The translations under genes were made by a program, and so were the position numbers. A stretch of 64,000 nt of DNA from Ectobius pallidus (Eukaryota; Arthropoda; Insecta; Blattodea; Ectobiidae), in the NCBI GenBank assembly GCA_964059195.1, contig CAXKWD010000005.1:148023265-148087264 (forward strand). The letters run 5' to 3'. Within the stretch, counting starts at the first letter, position 1, and the number at the start of each line of letters is the position of its first letter. The notes beneath the pieces were generated by a model. The model worked only from the letters and a program-made list of their open reading frames with translations, was not told the DNA's origin and did no database searches. Positions 11,786 to 24,359 of this stretch are shown here, piece by piece.

Positions 11786-12840
11786 ATTTATTGTAAACAC
11801 TAAATGTCTAAGTCTACAGGAAGATGGAAAAATCTTTTTTATAAACGTATGCGAGGTAATCTTCAACACCAGACGAACTGTCAGAAGATGTTTTCGTCAA
11901 GATTAATGGATTATTTCCTTATTCTTTTTTCCTACTATCTTTTGCACATGATCAATCCAGTTTCAGGTAGATTCTTAATATATTACATTTTAGTAACGTC
12001 AACTTGTTTACAAAAACCTTTACAAATCCTAAAACAAGGTTCAATTTATAACCTCTCGCAATGTCTGATATTTTGTGCTGCAGTTATATCTTATCCTTGT
12101 GTCGTATTTAAATGCAGGGGATTTTTTCTCGTTTATAAAAAATGATTAAACAGTTTTATCTTTAAAATTACGAGTCAATTATTGCGAAAGATCCTGGTTA
12201 CTAAAGAAGAAACAAAATGTTGAATTCAAAGAAAGAAGAAAATTTCACTTTGCGACAAGAGAAATTATGGGAAAGATCAGTGACAACACTTAGAAATGCT
12301 AAATTAGAATCTCGTTTAGCTCCTTGGAACATTATTGTATTCTGCTAGAAATGTGGAAATTACGCCCTCATATTTAACAACTTCTTTCTCTCTGTTTAAT
12401 TATAACTGTCATGGTTATTATGACGCAGAGGCATTCAAATCGTGCTAGTTTGTATGTGTGAACGAGGTAGATGTTCCACTTTGCAAGACGAAGGATAGTT
12501 ATCGGCAGATTCCAGTCATTGTGTTGGCTCAGGAAGAGCTACTTTGTCGGCTCTTGTCTGCAAACGTGGGATTGTTCTCAGCGAAGAACGCTGTAGTTTC
12601 TCCAAACTCTCTCGGAAACCGTTAAGGCCATTTTAATTCATGACTTGCTAAATATCTACCTTACGTTTAATTCTGTGTACGCGTTGAAATATTCTTTGTC
12701 TGATTAAAAAAAAAGTTTTAGTACAGTACAACGCAGGTATCATGCAGAACTTCAAAACTAATATAAAAAAAAAAGAAATAGCAGCGTCCGAAGTTGGTAT
12801 TTACAGTAATGTTAATCTCGAATTTAAAACTTTAATGTGA
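11786..12840. other. unassigned intergenic DNA
   Basis: This stretch contains a 113-codon plus-strand frame (11804-12145) that is hydrophobic, AT-driven and unlike any family I know. 12470-12620 is somewhat GC-richer without a coding pattern. I see no bounded element. Confidence 0.35.
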
Positions 12841-12847
12841 GAGTATA

Positions 12848-12945
12848 TAATAATAATAGTAGTAGTAGTAATAGTAGTAGTAGTAGTAGTAGTAATAATA
12901 ATAATAATAATGATGATAAGAATAATAATAATAATAATAAAAGGA
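12848..12945. repeat. compound (AGT)n/(AAT)n microsatellite
   Basis: AAT units pass into AGT units, back to AAT, and then into an interrupted GAT/AAT stretch. Confidence 0.9.
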
Positions 12946-13004
12946 TAGAATTATTGTTAGTTTAAAAGAAAAATAACTTTACAATAAATCAAGTGTAGGC
13001 TTAT

Positions 13005-13225
13005 ATAATTTATTATTAATGTTATTAATATTCCTATTATATTATAACATATATTATATTATTATATTACATATATTATATATTATAATATACATTATAA
13101 ATTATTAAATATATATTATATATTACATATAATTTTGCATTTACATATTACATATAATATATTATATAATATATATTATAATTCTCTATTATATATAATA
13201 TATATTATAATTATTAATATTATTA
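13005..13225. repeat. TA-rich palindromic low-complexity tract
   Basis: Over 200 bp of ATATTATA-type words with many short self-complementary stretches, ending in a short ATT run. No gene is visible. Confidence 0.85.
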
Positions 13226-13234
13226 TTATTATTA

Positions 13235-13393
13235 TTTAATTCAGTTTTATTTATACTCCTTTGCACATCGAGATTACATCAGGAATTGAAGTTCTGTGTG
13301 TATAGCAGTAGTTCATGTAACCACTGATGCAGAACGGTTTTCTATTGTTGATGTGTTGAGTCCAAGATGCTACCATCTCGGCCCCCTTGCTCG

Positions 13394-13396
<3 letters not shown>
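13235..13396 (-). mobile_element. SINE-1 fragment with internal deletion, plus (ATT)n
   Basis: The 3' half ('ttttatttatactcctttg') is joined to the 5' end of the tRNA-like head ('ctaccatctcgg' to 'gctcgg'). The middle and B box are lost. A pure (ATT)n run of about 19 units follows directly at 13396-13452. Confidence 0.7.
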
Positions 13397-13452
<56 letters not shown>

Positions 13453-14705
13453 GCAGTTTCCCTGAAAGAGCATAATCAGATCACTTTCAAAGAAGTTCTG
13501 TAATTCATAAAAAAGTAACAAACGAGGCAAGAAAAATCGTAATACTTACAATGGCATGGATTTTAAGAAGCATTTGACTCATGTTTGTTAAAATTACGAA
13601 ATTTAGATATATGACTCTTCTCTACTTATGGTACCACACAACAATGCAGAATTCCAATAGGAAAATCCATAAGAAAATACTAATAAGGCTCAGAAGTGGA
13701 ATGGAGATAAATGTTAACTTCGATTTTCGATTGTTTGCTGATATCGAACATGGTTGGACATAAGAAGTTAGGAATAGAAAGAAAGGACGTACGCGGCGAA
13801 GAATAATCTGGTTAATATGGCGGAAAATATGCTGTGAATTGCCATGATATTGAAATGTGTTGTGATTGGGAATTTAAGAGCCCAGCTGTTCTGCAAACAG
13901 GTATTTAAACTGCACAGTATTAAATTTTATTAGTATTCCTTTCGTCGTCTTACTAGTCGCCACTGTTTGGGAACTTAGAAGAGAATGAAGGGAAGAAGGG
14001 GAAAAAAGGCAATTAAAACCTGAAAGCTACAGGATTTTGTAGTACTCTCCTAATACCTCCAGGCATACTAGTGTCTTCCATTTTGGACACAGCTGTGCTT
14101 TTAGAAATCCAATAAAAAGCGACTTCAAAGAAAGAAACGAATGAAAGAGAAATTGGATTTATATCGTAATCCTCAAACCGTGCACCGTCCGTGAATAAAA
14201 ATTAAACTCAGCCTAAACAGGAAAATAATGTGCTGCTGAAAACCAAAGTGGTGTAACTCAAAGATCTCTTTCTTTTTCAGATATTTTATTTTGATTTTAA
14301 AGTGTAAATGTCTTCTTACTACGAGATACAAAGTGAGAGAATAGTTGGCCTATCCTTCTTTGAATAAGGTTGAGGTTCAGGTCGTGGAACTCCGAAAATA
14401 TAAATAAGGCGTTTTTTGGGGGGGATTTATTATTTATAACACTATAAAGTACGTTTTTAGCATTAGTGTCATTTTGGTGAAAAACTTTAAAAACATTAAT
14501 TAGAATGACATCAATGCAAACTTTTTTACACTAAGTTAAACGCTTATTTCACTATAGGGTTTTGGAATTGGACTGGGTTCACGTCCTAGGGGAGAAGAGT
14601 GATTTCAGCATAAGCATAGGCCTACTAGCTGAAATGAACTACTGAACTAGCTGAATAGCTGAACTACTACTAGTTCGAGTCAAGCCTAGGACAAATGTTC
14701 CTCTA
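13453..14705. other. unassigned intergenic DNA
   Basis: No recognisable gene, TIR pair or shared repeat was found; only short frames are present. Confidence 0.35.
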
Positions 14706-14795
14706 TACAGTAGAGTCCCGCTATTCCGAACTAATTGGGACCGAACACCGTTCGGTTTAGTAGGAATTCGGAATAGGCGAATTTCATTAATAATA
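14706..14795. mobile_element. solitary pogo/Tigger-like end
   Basis: TA followed by CAGTAGAGTCCCGCTATTCC, then 'taattgggaccgaac' and 'gaattcggaatagg', resembles the right end of the element at 1523-1825 (CAGTAGAACTC...TTAATTGGGACCGG). No opposite end was found nearby. Confidence 0.5.
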
Positions 14796-15499
14796 TCAAT
14801 GTATTGATGTATTGACTTGTTAAGGCGTAAATTAAGTGCCAGCTTTCATTCCAATTTGGTTTCAGGTGTTTTCATCAAGCTTAGGCTCTATGAATGTCTC
14901 TATTTAACTTCTTTGTAGAACAATAAATTACGTTTTTTTCTTGAACGTCTTTTTAATTTCTCCTGGCGAGACTGTATAATAATTATATTCTGTCGAATCT
15001 AAAAAGAGATTTCAAATAAAATAATGCACTATTTTCTACTTAGTTATGGTTATGAATTAAAATAATTCAAATTAAAAAGCAAAAGATACATTTAATAATC
15101 TGGAATGCTACATTAGGACATCAACCTTATCTTCCAACCGGTCTGTTTATCGTCACTTAAACGAACGTACTTGGTGTATAAATGTTCGTGAGAACATTAG
15201 GAATGCTGGTATTTGAAACGGTCCGGTTTTACGATAGAATCTAGCACTGCAGTAGAAGTTAATGTAGCGATCATTCATTCGCATGGAACACGAGTCATTA
15301 TACGGCCTGCTAAGTGATTTATACACAGCTAGTCATAATAGTCATATTGACAGCAGCTACTGTGAGGTTTTTTCAGTATACAGCAAGCATTGTTATTTGC
15401 AGCTACAACGACCTATAATAGAAATAAAATGGGATAAACCAGTCTATTTCTTTCTCGGAATGGCATGCAACAATCTACACGGACAAACAGATAGACAGA

Positions 15500-15602
15500 C
15501 GGACGTACAGACGTCATTCCAAAAATACAATTTTTCGTTTTCTAGGCATAGTGAAAAACATTTTCCGGTGTTACGTTGATTCCGATATTTTTGTCACGAA
15601 GT
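15500..15602. repeat. dispersed repeat family Y, copy 2
   Basis: 'cattccaaaaatacaatttt', then 'ctaggcatagtgaaaaacat', then 'tttttgtcacga' parallels 6728-6832. It is preceded by an ACAGATAGACAGACGGACG-like run. Confidence 0.6.
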
Positions 15603-16130
15603 AAACAAAAACTGTTACATTTTAACAAAATATTTATTTCATTTTTGGCCACTGATTCATCGCTGTAGCTTTTGTATTAGTTGAGAAAAGTTTAACTAAA
15701 TAAAGCTAACGAAAGTTAAACTAGTAAATCACATAGATATATTTTTGATAATCGTGAGTTAGAAACAAAAACCGGTCGGAGCATCAAAGAGCTATTCACC
15801 GTGAAGCCGTGTTCCAGTTATAGTGATTAATAGGAGGCTGAGGTTTAATTACCGTATATCGATATTAATAAGTGGGGCCGTCACGCACTCGCTTGAGCGC
15901 CGTGACCGTGAAAAACGCGCACTCAGGAATGTCTTTAACTGTTATTACACGAGGAAAATGTAGCATTTGTACGACTACCCGTGTGTGCAGAAAAACCACC
16001 CACAATACAAATGCGGGGCAATGAACGTGTGTTAAAGCAGCACTAAGGAATGAGACCAGAAGATTCAATGAGAGCAATAAATCAATCATTAATTATGATG
16101 ATGATGATGATAATAATAATAATAATAATA

Positions 16131-16550
16131 AAATCAGGTAAACTGATGTAACAAAGTGCCAGAATGCTTTTGTTTAATCAGTGATAATGACAATTATGAT
16201 TTGCAGGAAACAAGTTATTTTTAAATAGATTTCCGAGTTAAGCTCCAGATCGATTCATTAAGCAGGGCTTACGGAATACCAAATGTATAGTTTGATAAGC
16301 ATAGACCTATGTGAAGGAATATGTGGGTAGTGTTATTTGTCATAACTAACTGCATTATGCACTAAATTGGAGCTCACTCCGGTACCGGTCAATCGATTTG
16401 GTCCAATGGATGTTATAAATATTTATACTAAGTTTCATGAAAATCCGATAAAGCGTATTTGAGTTATCACGCGTACAGACACACAGACAGACGTGCATAC
16501 ATTTTCCCGTTCCCCACACAATCTCATAAAGTACCATTCTGGCACTTAAT
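16131..16550. repeat. dispersed repeat family Z, copy 2
   Basis: This copy is co-linear with 4045-4570 and has internal deletions. It starts next to a GAT/AAT microsatellite at 16097-16130 and ends with the palindrome-bearing block AAGTACCATTCTGGCACTT. Confidence 0.65.
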
Positions 16551-16639
16551 AATAATACGAAGGATGTGGCATAAGTTATGGCAACTTTGTAGTAGTTGGA
16601 GGCATAAAAGCACAGAGTTTTTGTACACGGGGTGCTTAA

Positions 16640-17015
16640 ACTACGAGCTAAAACAATTTTTTCGAAAAAATTATCCGAAGGGTAATAAGTCACCCACTGT
16701 TTGTTGAAACTAGGTTTTGCTGTGAACAATAAAACTTTACATCAGGTTCAAACAACTGAATACGCGCTCTTTGCAATATGATCTCTTGTTCTGTATCAAA
16801 ATGTGTGAAGAGAGAAAGGTTATTGACCATGCTTAGAGTAAAAATAGTTACGTGAATGCATTAATAAGATTTTTTTTTAAGTTATGTATCTTTCGGGGAT
16901 GCAATACGTTGTGCTAACGGGATTCTCTTCATTTTTACAACCAATTTACTTGAAGAGCATCATACTTTTATTTGGGCAGAGGAAGCTATGTGAGTTTCAC
17001 ATCCGTTTTTTTTCT
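16640..17015. repeat. dispersed repeat family X, copy 1
   Basis: It shares 'tttttcgaaaaaa', 'gggtaataagtcacccact', 'gctctttgcaatatg', 'ctttcggggatgcaatac' and 'ttctcttcatttttacaac' with 35565-36090. It also contains, inverted, the word 'cttcctctgcccaaataaaa' found at 30340 and 63330. The class is unknown; it is non-coding. Confidence 0.65.
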
Positions 17016-17319
17016 GCTGTTACTAAATAACTACTATTATTTTGAATACAAAGTTCAGACAGATAAATTTTGCTGATGGAGGATTCCCACCGTAGACTGA
17101 GAGAATAAATTTCCTCTCTAAATATCGGAAAGTGCAATACAGCAAAAACCGTTTAATTGACTGGAGTGGTCAGGAAGTTATGCTTGATTGTAACATCACT
17201 TAATTAATATTAAGTGCCCTCTAACTCCAGCAAATTATAAACTCGTCTGCAGAACAGCAGCTCTGTAACACAGAATGCAATATACGCCGAGAAGGAAAGA
17301 GAAAAACAGAGCATGGGAG

Positions 17320-17356
17320 AGAAAAAGAGAGAGCGATAGATGTAAGAGAGAGAGAG
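17320..17356. repeat. purine (AG)n tract
   Basis: A short, interrupted GA-rich run with AGAGAGAGAGAGAG at its end. Confidence 0.8.
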
Positions 17357-17611
17357 AGTATGGTTAATTTCTCTCATCTTGCAGGCATGAAAGACGTTCT
17401 GTTTTGAAACTTTCTTTCCAAAAAGAAGGGGGGGAAAGGGAAACAAGATTGTATCCTTCCTCTGAGATGTAAAACTTTCTATAATAATTTATGATCTGTT
17501 TCCCGGATGTATGGGCCTTTCGAAGTTCAAAAGATAGGAAAATTCATCTCCAGAAAACGGTGTAAAGATAGATGATACTGAAACTCAATGGACGTGTCGT
17601 CTCAAAATATC

Positions 17612-18690
17612 AGAGTCCCAAAAATCCAACTCTCAAAATATGGGAATTCCGCAAGGAAAGTAATTATCCCCGTTTGCTACCTGGTCGACGAGTCTCAAAA
17701 TATCCTATTTTAAACGGCACGGTCTAGAGTGGGAAAAATTGATAAAGTGAGAACAGGTTGCGTGTCCTCTTTTAAATAAAACCTCATTGACGAAATAGGC
17801 CTGCCATAGAGTCACGCATAAACAAATACAACACGGTGGGCAGACCCAAGGACGCCATGAACCCACTTGGATACAGCAACCATGTTACTGAACTAAATTT
17901 TCGTTATGCTACGCTGATTCTGCCGTCCACATTTCCTTATATGCATACGGCTTTTCTTCTGAAATATTCTCTCAGAGGATGAAATGGGCTGTACATGTTG
18001 CGTGCATAGGGGAGGAAAGACATATCTAAAAAATTATTGACCCAAGACCCGAAGGAAAAAGACCTAGAGGTAGGTGGGATAGATTTAAGGGAAGTAGGAT
18101 TTCCGAGGGATAGTTGGATGGAGTTAGCACAGAATAGGGTAGAATGGCGGGCTCAGGTAAGCGCGGCAATGAACCTTCGGGTTCCATAAAAATAGATAGC
18201 CCAATATTCCTTTTCCTTGCTTAGTAATTGTCTATTGACATGGAGAAAGTAAGTATAGGCCTATTCTCGCGCTGGTACTGCGATTTCTTGAGGAGTAACG
18301 AAGGGCAGTCCTACACCAAATATATTTTATATTTTTATCAGTTTGAATACCATTGTTCAGTGATGTAATATGCTGGAAAAGCTTTTATGATTAACTGAAT
18401 TTATGGCAGGGTCTCCTCTTTGGATTAGCTTCCTTCTCTTCGGCCTCTGTAAGAAACTCATTTTACGGATTAATCAGTTAAATATTTCAACAGGGTAAAA
18501 AGACCAGTACAGCTTGCTTAATACAATAAGCAGTAACTAGGAGGCGTGTACTGTCTAGTCCTCGGATTTTATGAGGCATGTTAGCTCATTCATTAAGGCT
18601 ACAACTTTTTTCGGATACTTTGGGGCTGTTTTATGTCAATTTCATATCCGAGATATTTTGAGACTCGGATATTTTGGGATCTAACCCTCA
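17612..18690. other. possible decayed element with TCTCAAAATATC ends, interrupted by a LINE piece
   Basis: The left side has TCTCAAAATATCAGAGTCCC and two more TCTCAAAATAT words by 17705. Near 18645-18680 the inverted form GATATTTTGAGACTCGGATA appears. A LINE 3' fragment lies between. The symmetry suggests an inverted-repeat element split by the LINE, but neither boundary nor TSD is clear. Confidence 0.3.
17974..18245 (+). pseudogene. LINE-1a 3' fragment
   Basis: The translation starts 'RMKWAVHVACIGEERH' and continues, after a stop, with 'PEGKRPRGRWDRFK'. It then reaches the family's non-coding 3' end 'gcggcaatgaaccttcgg' and 'gttccataaaaatagatag'. This matches the LINE pieces at 59.3-61.1 kb and the tail at 2883. 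It is interrupted by stops and frameshifts and 5'-truncated in the reverse-transcriptase C-terminal region. Confidence 0.75.
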
Positions 18691-19123
18691 ACGGAAGTCA
18701 CAGATAACTGCGAAATAAGGCTCAAAGAAAAATACGTCACGACACGTAGAGTAAAGGGTAGCGTATCTTTATACGGTAAATCAAATCCGCTTTGCTCGTT
18801 TCATAAACTTACTTGATCTTAATAATTGCCATATTAGGCTTGGTGCATAATGTACTATTCAATAATCTTGGTCTATAGTGGTCTGCAAGGGATTATAGTA
18901 CGGTATCAGGGCCTAAGCGTCCGCTTCTAAGGAGCAGGAGCAAATATGGGCAAATTTTCCTGCTGAGCGAAAAATTTAATACGCCTACCATTCTAAATTA
19001 ATTAATTTAATTTAATTGCCTATAGTGTTAAACAAATACAGCTGTGTTTACATTAAAGCGCCATTAAGGCTCGTGATCGAGCCAGTTCAGAAATAACATA
19101 GAACATAAATATAAATACATTAA

Positions 19124-19820
19124 AGGAGAGACATATGGGTTTGGGCACTGAGAAATAGGTGAAATTAATTACTTTTTTCTCAGAAATGAATTGCTCTACA
19201 ACCTCGTAATCTGACATGCTCTTGATTGACTAAGTTTACACTTGCATACTGTTTTCAGAATTAAATTAAGTTATTGTAGTTACGGGTGATTATTGTTACA
19301 AATTGGCAGCTATGTTTCGTGCACTGAAATGCCTTTTCCGTTATAAGTTCCACGAGTATCAATATTTCTGAGTGATTCTTTTTTCTTTCTATTTGTTAAT
19401 ATTATGTGAAGAACACTATCTATAATCACTGATGCAACACTAATAGTTTTTTAATACATTTTATTGTAAAAGAATGTTTAAAATAGCCTACTCTTCATGG
19501 ATTTATTCTTTTAAAAATACTTATATTGTAGATATTCCAAAGATTGTAGATGATGTAGTACCTATGATATTTACAGACAGAAAAATAATCACTCAGAAAT
19601 ATTGACATTTGTGGAAATTAACAGGCATACGGCATTTCAGTGCATGAAACATGGCTGCTATTTTGTAACGATAACTACCCGTAACTGTAAAATGTAATTT
19701 TGAAAATGGTGTGTAATGGCAGAAGTACTCAATAAATAGTACGCTAGATTACATTATAGAACAATTCATTGCTGAGAAAAAATGAGTTTCACCTATTTCT
19801 CAGCACTCAGCATGCCTCCT
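19124..19820. mobile_element. TTAA-flanked long-TIR MITE, copy 1 (697 bp)
   Basis: The left end TTAA|AGGAGAGACATATGGG and the right end ...CATGCCTCCT|TTAT are inverted. Both continue into GCACTGAGAAATAGGTGAAA and, further in, into a TGAAATGCC/GGCATTTCA region, so the arms are about 200-300 bp. The TTAA target is typical of piggyBac- or Kolobok-type transposases. No transposase is encoded. Copy 2 (49384-51178) lies in the beta-tubulin intron. Confidence 0.75.
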
Positions 19821-19979
19821 TTATATAAAAATACAATTAAATATACTAATTTACAATAGCAAGAAGGAAATATAAAGAAGTAACTTGAAGAATAAGTTTA
19901 AATTTAATTATTCTTTTAAATTCTTAATTTTCATATTAACTTTTACTATGTTTCTATTTTCTTTCTTTTTTAGGACATC

Positions 19980-20180
19980 TATAATCACTTGGGGGGCTGT
20001 AAGTTCGAAGAACTTTGTCGGGTGGTTATTTCCGCAGAAAGAGCACCAGTAAGTGCACAGACATGTTCCCTGCAGGGGGGGGGGGCGCTCGTGCTGCCAC
20101 CTGTGAATCGATCCGAGCGACGGCGTGGCAATGGCCGAGATCCATCCGCCCGTCACAACTTTAGGGGGCTCCTGTGAGGT
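19980..20180 (+). other. GC-rich patch with a 62-codon frame, unassigned
   Basis: The patch stands out by GC content and an 11-G run near 20077. The frame 'CRVVISAERAPVSAQT' to 'RSERRRGNGRDPSARH' is open on the plus strand. I do not recognise it. It may be part of an unknown transposon or an exon; no splice support is obvious. Confidence 0.2.
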
Positions 20181-20945
20181 GTCCTCAGTACCACAGAACA
20201 GTAACTTAGTACGTCAGTACGTCATCTGCGTTTCTACCCTGCCTAGTGACACAACCATGTGAAATTTGTGCCATCTGTTCAACGAATAGCAGTATGGCCT
20301 CACTATGAAACTGGAATACAGCACACATCATGATTGGATGATTTGCTCTGCATGAAATACCCAATCCAAAACTACATAATAATTTTCCAATAAAACCTAT
20401 TACATTACCATTACAGTGTATTAATTCTACTTATGTAAATCGCCACATCCATAGTTATTTCGGCAGCCCGCGTTCGAATTCCACTTAATTGAAAATTATT
20501 TCATAAGAAATTACTTGAAAACTGACCGTTGTTTTATGGCTATGTAATTCATTCACAAGAGAATGCATTCAATAGAAATCTACTAAAACGCCTGCCGAAG
20601 CCATTTAGACTGCACGCGTAACAGTAGTGGCGTGGTTTCAGAAAGGGATTTCCTTTTAACACCTGCATCATACACTATTTTTAGACAGTCAAAGGTGCGT
20701 CAAATAAATGAATAGTAATATTTGTTTAATATTGATTGTATCCAATGCAAATATTGGTGCTATTAACAATCGACCGAACCGGAAATATTCACATATGACA
20801 TTGCAATCTACCGACAAATTTACGAAATGTCTGGATATTCAAACTCAGATCGCGATATGACTACTGTATTTCAAAATATGAAAGTTATCTGGAAAAAATA
20901 ATTATCGTAAGCATAATGAATAAGGAAGAATAACTTTCGAACTAC
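20181..20945. other. unassigned intergenic DNA
   Basis: No gene or bounded element was recognised. Confidence 0.35.
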
Positions 20946-20950
20946 CAGAA

Positions 20951-21088
20951 ATCATTTTAACCAAAGCTAGGCTATATTGTTTGTATCCCTTTGTCCAAGT
21001 GACAATCCTCTATTCAGGGGAAATCATTTTAACCAAAGCTATATTGTTTGTATCCCTTTGTCCAAGTGACAATCCTCTATTCAGGGAA
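20951..21088. repeat. tandem duplication of a ~70-bp unit
   Basis: Two head-to-tail copies of 'atcattttaaccaaagct' ... 'gtgacaatcctctattcagg' are identical except for a 4-base deletion ('aggct') in the second. The near identity implies a recent local duplication. Confidence 0.9.
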
Positions 21089-22185
21089 GTGTTGTTAGTA
21101 AAAAATGTTCATTTGCAAATAGAAGTGTCAACCTACAGTAAAATAGATAATATAAACAGATAGAATGTCACTAAGAGAATGAACATTTAATTTACAAATC
21201 TAATATCTTTGATTTTAAATAATACTTTCGTACATATTTCTCAATATTCGTCCTAGAGGGGCGAATTTCGCTATTATTTACATATTTCATAGAATAGTAC
21301 AAATTTTCTGTTATCTCGTGGATATAATTTGCTTAAAAGTAATATTTCAAGTATCTATAAAGCTAAATATAGCTTAAGGAAAGCTGCTTAGTAAAGTTTA
21401 ACGCCTGCCGCTGTTACAAAAAAATACAGTCAATAATGTAATATGGTATAATATATTGTAACATAACTATAATTTAACATGTTATATATAATATGAAATT
21501 ATATAATTTAATGCAACAAAATTGTTGATAATGCAAAAAAGTATTTAAAATGTAAACCTGCTATGATGACATGTTTGAAAGACTTTATTGGTACGTTGCC
21601 ATTGCTTTCTCCTTCTCCTGTTTACAATTAGTGTTAAAAGTACCTTTCAAGAGTGTTAAAATTAGCCTACTTTTGTAATGCTGGAATATAATAGTACATT
21701 TTAACTACTGCACATAAGGGCTAAAAGGTCTGCTTTGAGAAATGGCGGTGCAAAACAAAAAGTTATAGCTCTAGAATTACCTACTGAACCATGAGGGAGA
21801 GACGGTGACACTACCAGTAGAAAACTCAAGCAATTAACCTGAATTAATTATGGAGGTGTACTAATAGGATCTATGTGAATGTAAATAATTGCGGAGGATT
21901 AACAAAAATCTTGAGAATTTCGTGAAAGGATAGATCTACAGAGAGATTCCGACTATAATAATCGAATTTTGATAAATAATAAATATTTATGTAAAATGCT
22001 ATAAACTTTAGGTACAACTTTATTTTAAAAAAGGTCCTTACTAAACCCAAACACAAGTATTTTTGTCAACAAAAGAAAGGAGTTGAAATATTTTAAAATG
22101 ACAATAAAGTCGTAGATTTAAGCCTAAACGAAATGTTAAGTAATTTTTATAGACTTTCGTTTGATAATGTAACAACAGACAAATG
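21089..22185. other. unassigned AT-rich DNA
   Basis: Only short AT-driven frames and a TA-rich patch near 21440-21500 are present; no gene was recognised. Confidence 0.35.
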
Positions 22186-22189
22186 GTTG

Positions 22190-22250
22190 CCCTGAAGATA
22201 ACCTAATGCCAGGTCTTAAATACACGCGTTTAATTTAAGAACTAAAACTA
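22190..22250 (+). mobile_element. Penelope-like element 3' tail, decayed
   Basis: CCTGAAGATAACCT-aatgcc-AGGTC followed by TTAAATAC resembles the CTGAAGA-hairpin-GAAA signature at the 3' ends of the PLE pieces at 22331-22575 and 43806-43845. The hairpin arms ACCT/AGGT are intact, while the GAAA is mutated. Only the tail remains. Confidence 0.45.
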
Positions 22251-22330
22251 TGACGAAATGAACACTTCGGTACGCATGAGACAGACAAGTCAGTCATAGC
22301 AAGTTTAAAATGGGTAACTTCGCCTTACAC

Positions 22331-22575
22331 TATAAAATGTTGTAAAATGTCAAAAGATAAAATATATTTCGGCCAAATTATGATCATCTTCAGTGAATAA
22401 TTTTTGTAAAAATCAGTTAAGCTTCAGTTCAGACCCAGCCAATATAGCTGCATAACCACATAATGTGTTGGTTTGACGTGGCTGTATTTTAATTTTTGTC
22501 TAACTTATTCACTGAAGATGACACAAGTTGGTCGAAATATATTTTTGATCTTTTAACATTTTACTACATTTTATA
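22331..22575. mobile_element. inverted pair of Penelope-like 3' ends
   Basis: Arms of about 70 bp at 22331-22401 and 22505-22575 are inverted copies. Each reads inward-out TTCACTGAAGATGA, a short hairpin, then CGAAATATATTTT and 'ttttacaacattttata' or a close variant. The CTGAAGA/GAAA spacing matches the better-preserved PLE at 43 kb. The ~100 bp between the arms is unrelated. The arms have decayed independently: the GACC..GGTC stem is broken differently in each. Confidence 0.55.
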
Positions 22576-22579
22576 TTGA

Positions 22580-24355
22580 CAAGGCGAAACTATCGCATTT
22601 TAAACTCAAATTTAAGTCAGTATGACTGTAACAGTCATAAGCGACAAGATGGTCTATTGGTGCTTGCGATACGTGTCACAGCATAAAATTATTCGCAAAT
22701 ATACGGTGATGAAAAGCTGCGCTACAGAATTCCGAATTTATACGCATACAGAATAAGTAGTAGTTCATGTAAAAAAGTATAATATAATATTATTATTTTA
22801 GGTTATTGAAATGTGTATTGTTTATGTTACTCACCGAGCACTTTTGTCCTGTCTGCAGCCATCCGCGATGATGTGAACACCTGCAGAAAAAAAACCAGGC
22901 AAACATTAGTGATATTAGCAGAACGGTTAGTGAAGATAGCGTTATTTATTGCCAGCTGATTCTCAATTTGTTTCTGAGATATAAATTAATTTAATAGATT
23001 TTTAAAATAAAAATTGAATTCTATCTCCTCCGACTAATATGAAAATATGAATCTGATTTTTTATGTAACATTCTTTGATGTTTGCTTACAAAATTACTGA
23101 CGGATTTTTTATCTTATTTATACTTTCTGTTTTTTAAAATATTCTTTATATGAAAATGAAAAGTATGAAAAACTGACTACGATGATACTAGATACAAAAA
23201 AAACTAAGATCTATGCAAAAAATCTTATTAGCAATTCTGTTGCACATATTAGGAAGTACATTTTGAAAATATTTCAGAGTAGTGTATCTATTTTTGTGGG
23301 AGAAGAGAGATTTCGACTGGACTAACATACATGAAATTTGAAGCTGAGAAAAACAAATGATTAAAGTTTGCAGGCACTGGCAGTTTAAAGCGCATGATAC
23401 TTTAAATATGGCGTCAACTATACCTTACCATGCGCCTAAATAGCGTAAAATACCAGAGTTTTACTTTAGGGTATGGTGGATTTTTTGTTTTACAATGATA
23501 TCCAAAAATATAACTATTTTTATAAAATGGCTAAATCGACACTCGTGTCGTTTAAGGGGAAATAGAATTGTTTTTGGAAGAAAATTGTGATCTTTTTATT
23601 GTATTTTATTTCTGCACTTTTCTCTTTAAAATAATTTATCATACATAACTGTGCTTAATTATATCCATGCTATTTTGTTTATTTTTATTATTTATTTATT
23701 TAATTTTTTAGAAGATCCAGACTATGGAGCAGGGATGTTTAAACTTTAAAGTTAAATTAGTCTCTGACGAAAATTTAATTTTCTTTATTATTATTGCATG
23801 TTATTCTCTGGACTTTCCTCTTTAAAATAGTGTATGACACATAATTGAACTGAACTGTTCATGTTTTATTCTGAGAAGATGTTTCAGCTCTGAAGCTCGT
23901 TTCCCATAAGTTTATTTTCTCTATAAAAGGTACCTTTTCTCAGCTTCTACTTAACCTACAATCTTGAAATTTTCAGGATTTCTTTATACAGATGTCTTAC
24001 AAACAAGAAAAATGTATTTATAAATTGGTTAATAATCTATGAAATATTATAAAGACAAAATTTTATTTAATCAAATAAATCTGTTTAAGAAAATCCTTTT
24101 TAACTTCTGACACAGAGTATGTATCTAAAAACTATAAAAATCAAGTGCCTAACTTTAGTAGTAAAAGAGAAAAGGTATATTTAGGTGCATTTACATTGTC
24201 AAGATAACCTATTCCGTTTCCCAGGGAAGAGTGAAATGTATGAAGGTGCCTACCAGAAGCAGTTCTACAAAAAAGGCCGTTGTAACATGGCTAGCACTAT
24301 ACTTCCTTCTATAGGCCTCGCCAGCAATATTGGCATATGTCCTTGAGTGCGTAGC
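22580..24355. other. unassigned AT-rich DNA
   Basis: No gene was recognised. The sequence is AT-rich and has no clear repeat boundaries. Confidence 0.35.
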
Positions 24356-24359
24356 TATA

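Noticed and set aside
11804..12145. 113-codon hydrophobic frame as a membrane protein gene
   Set aside because: AT-driven composition, no splice or start context, and no recognisable family.
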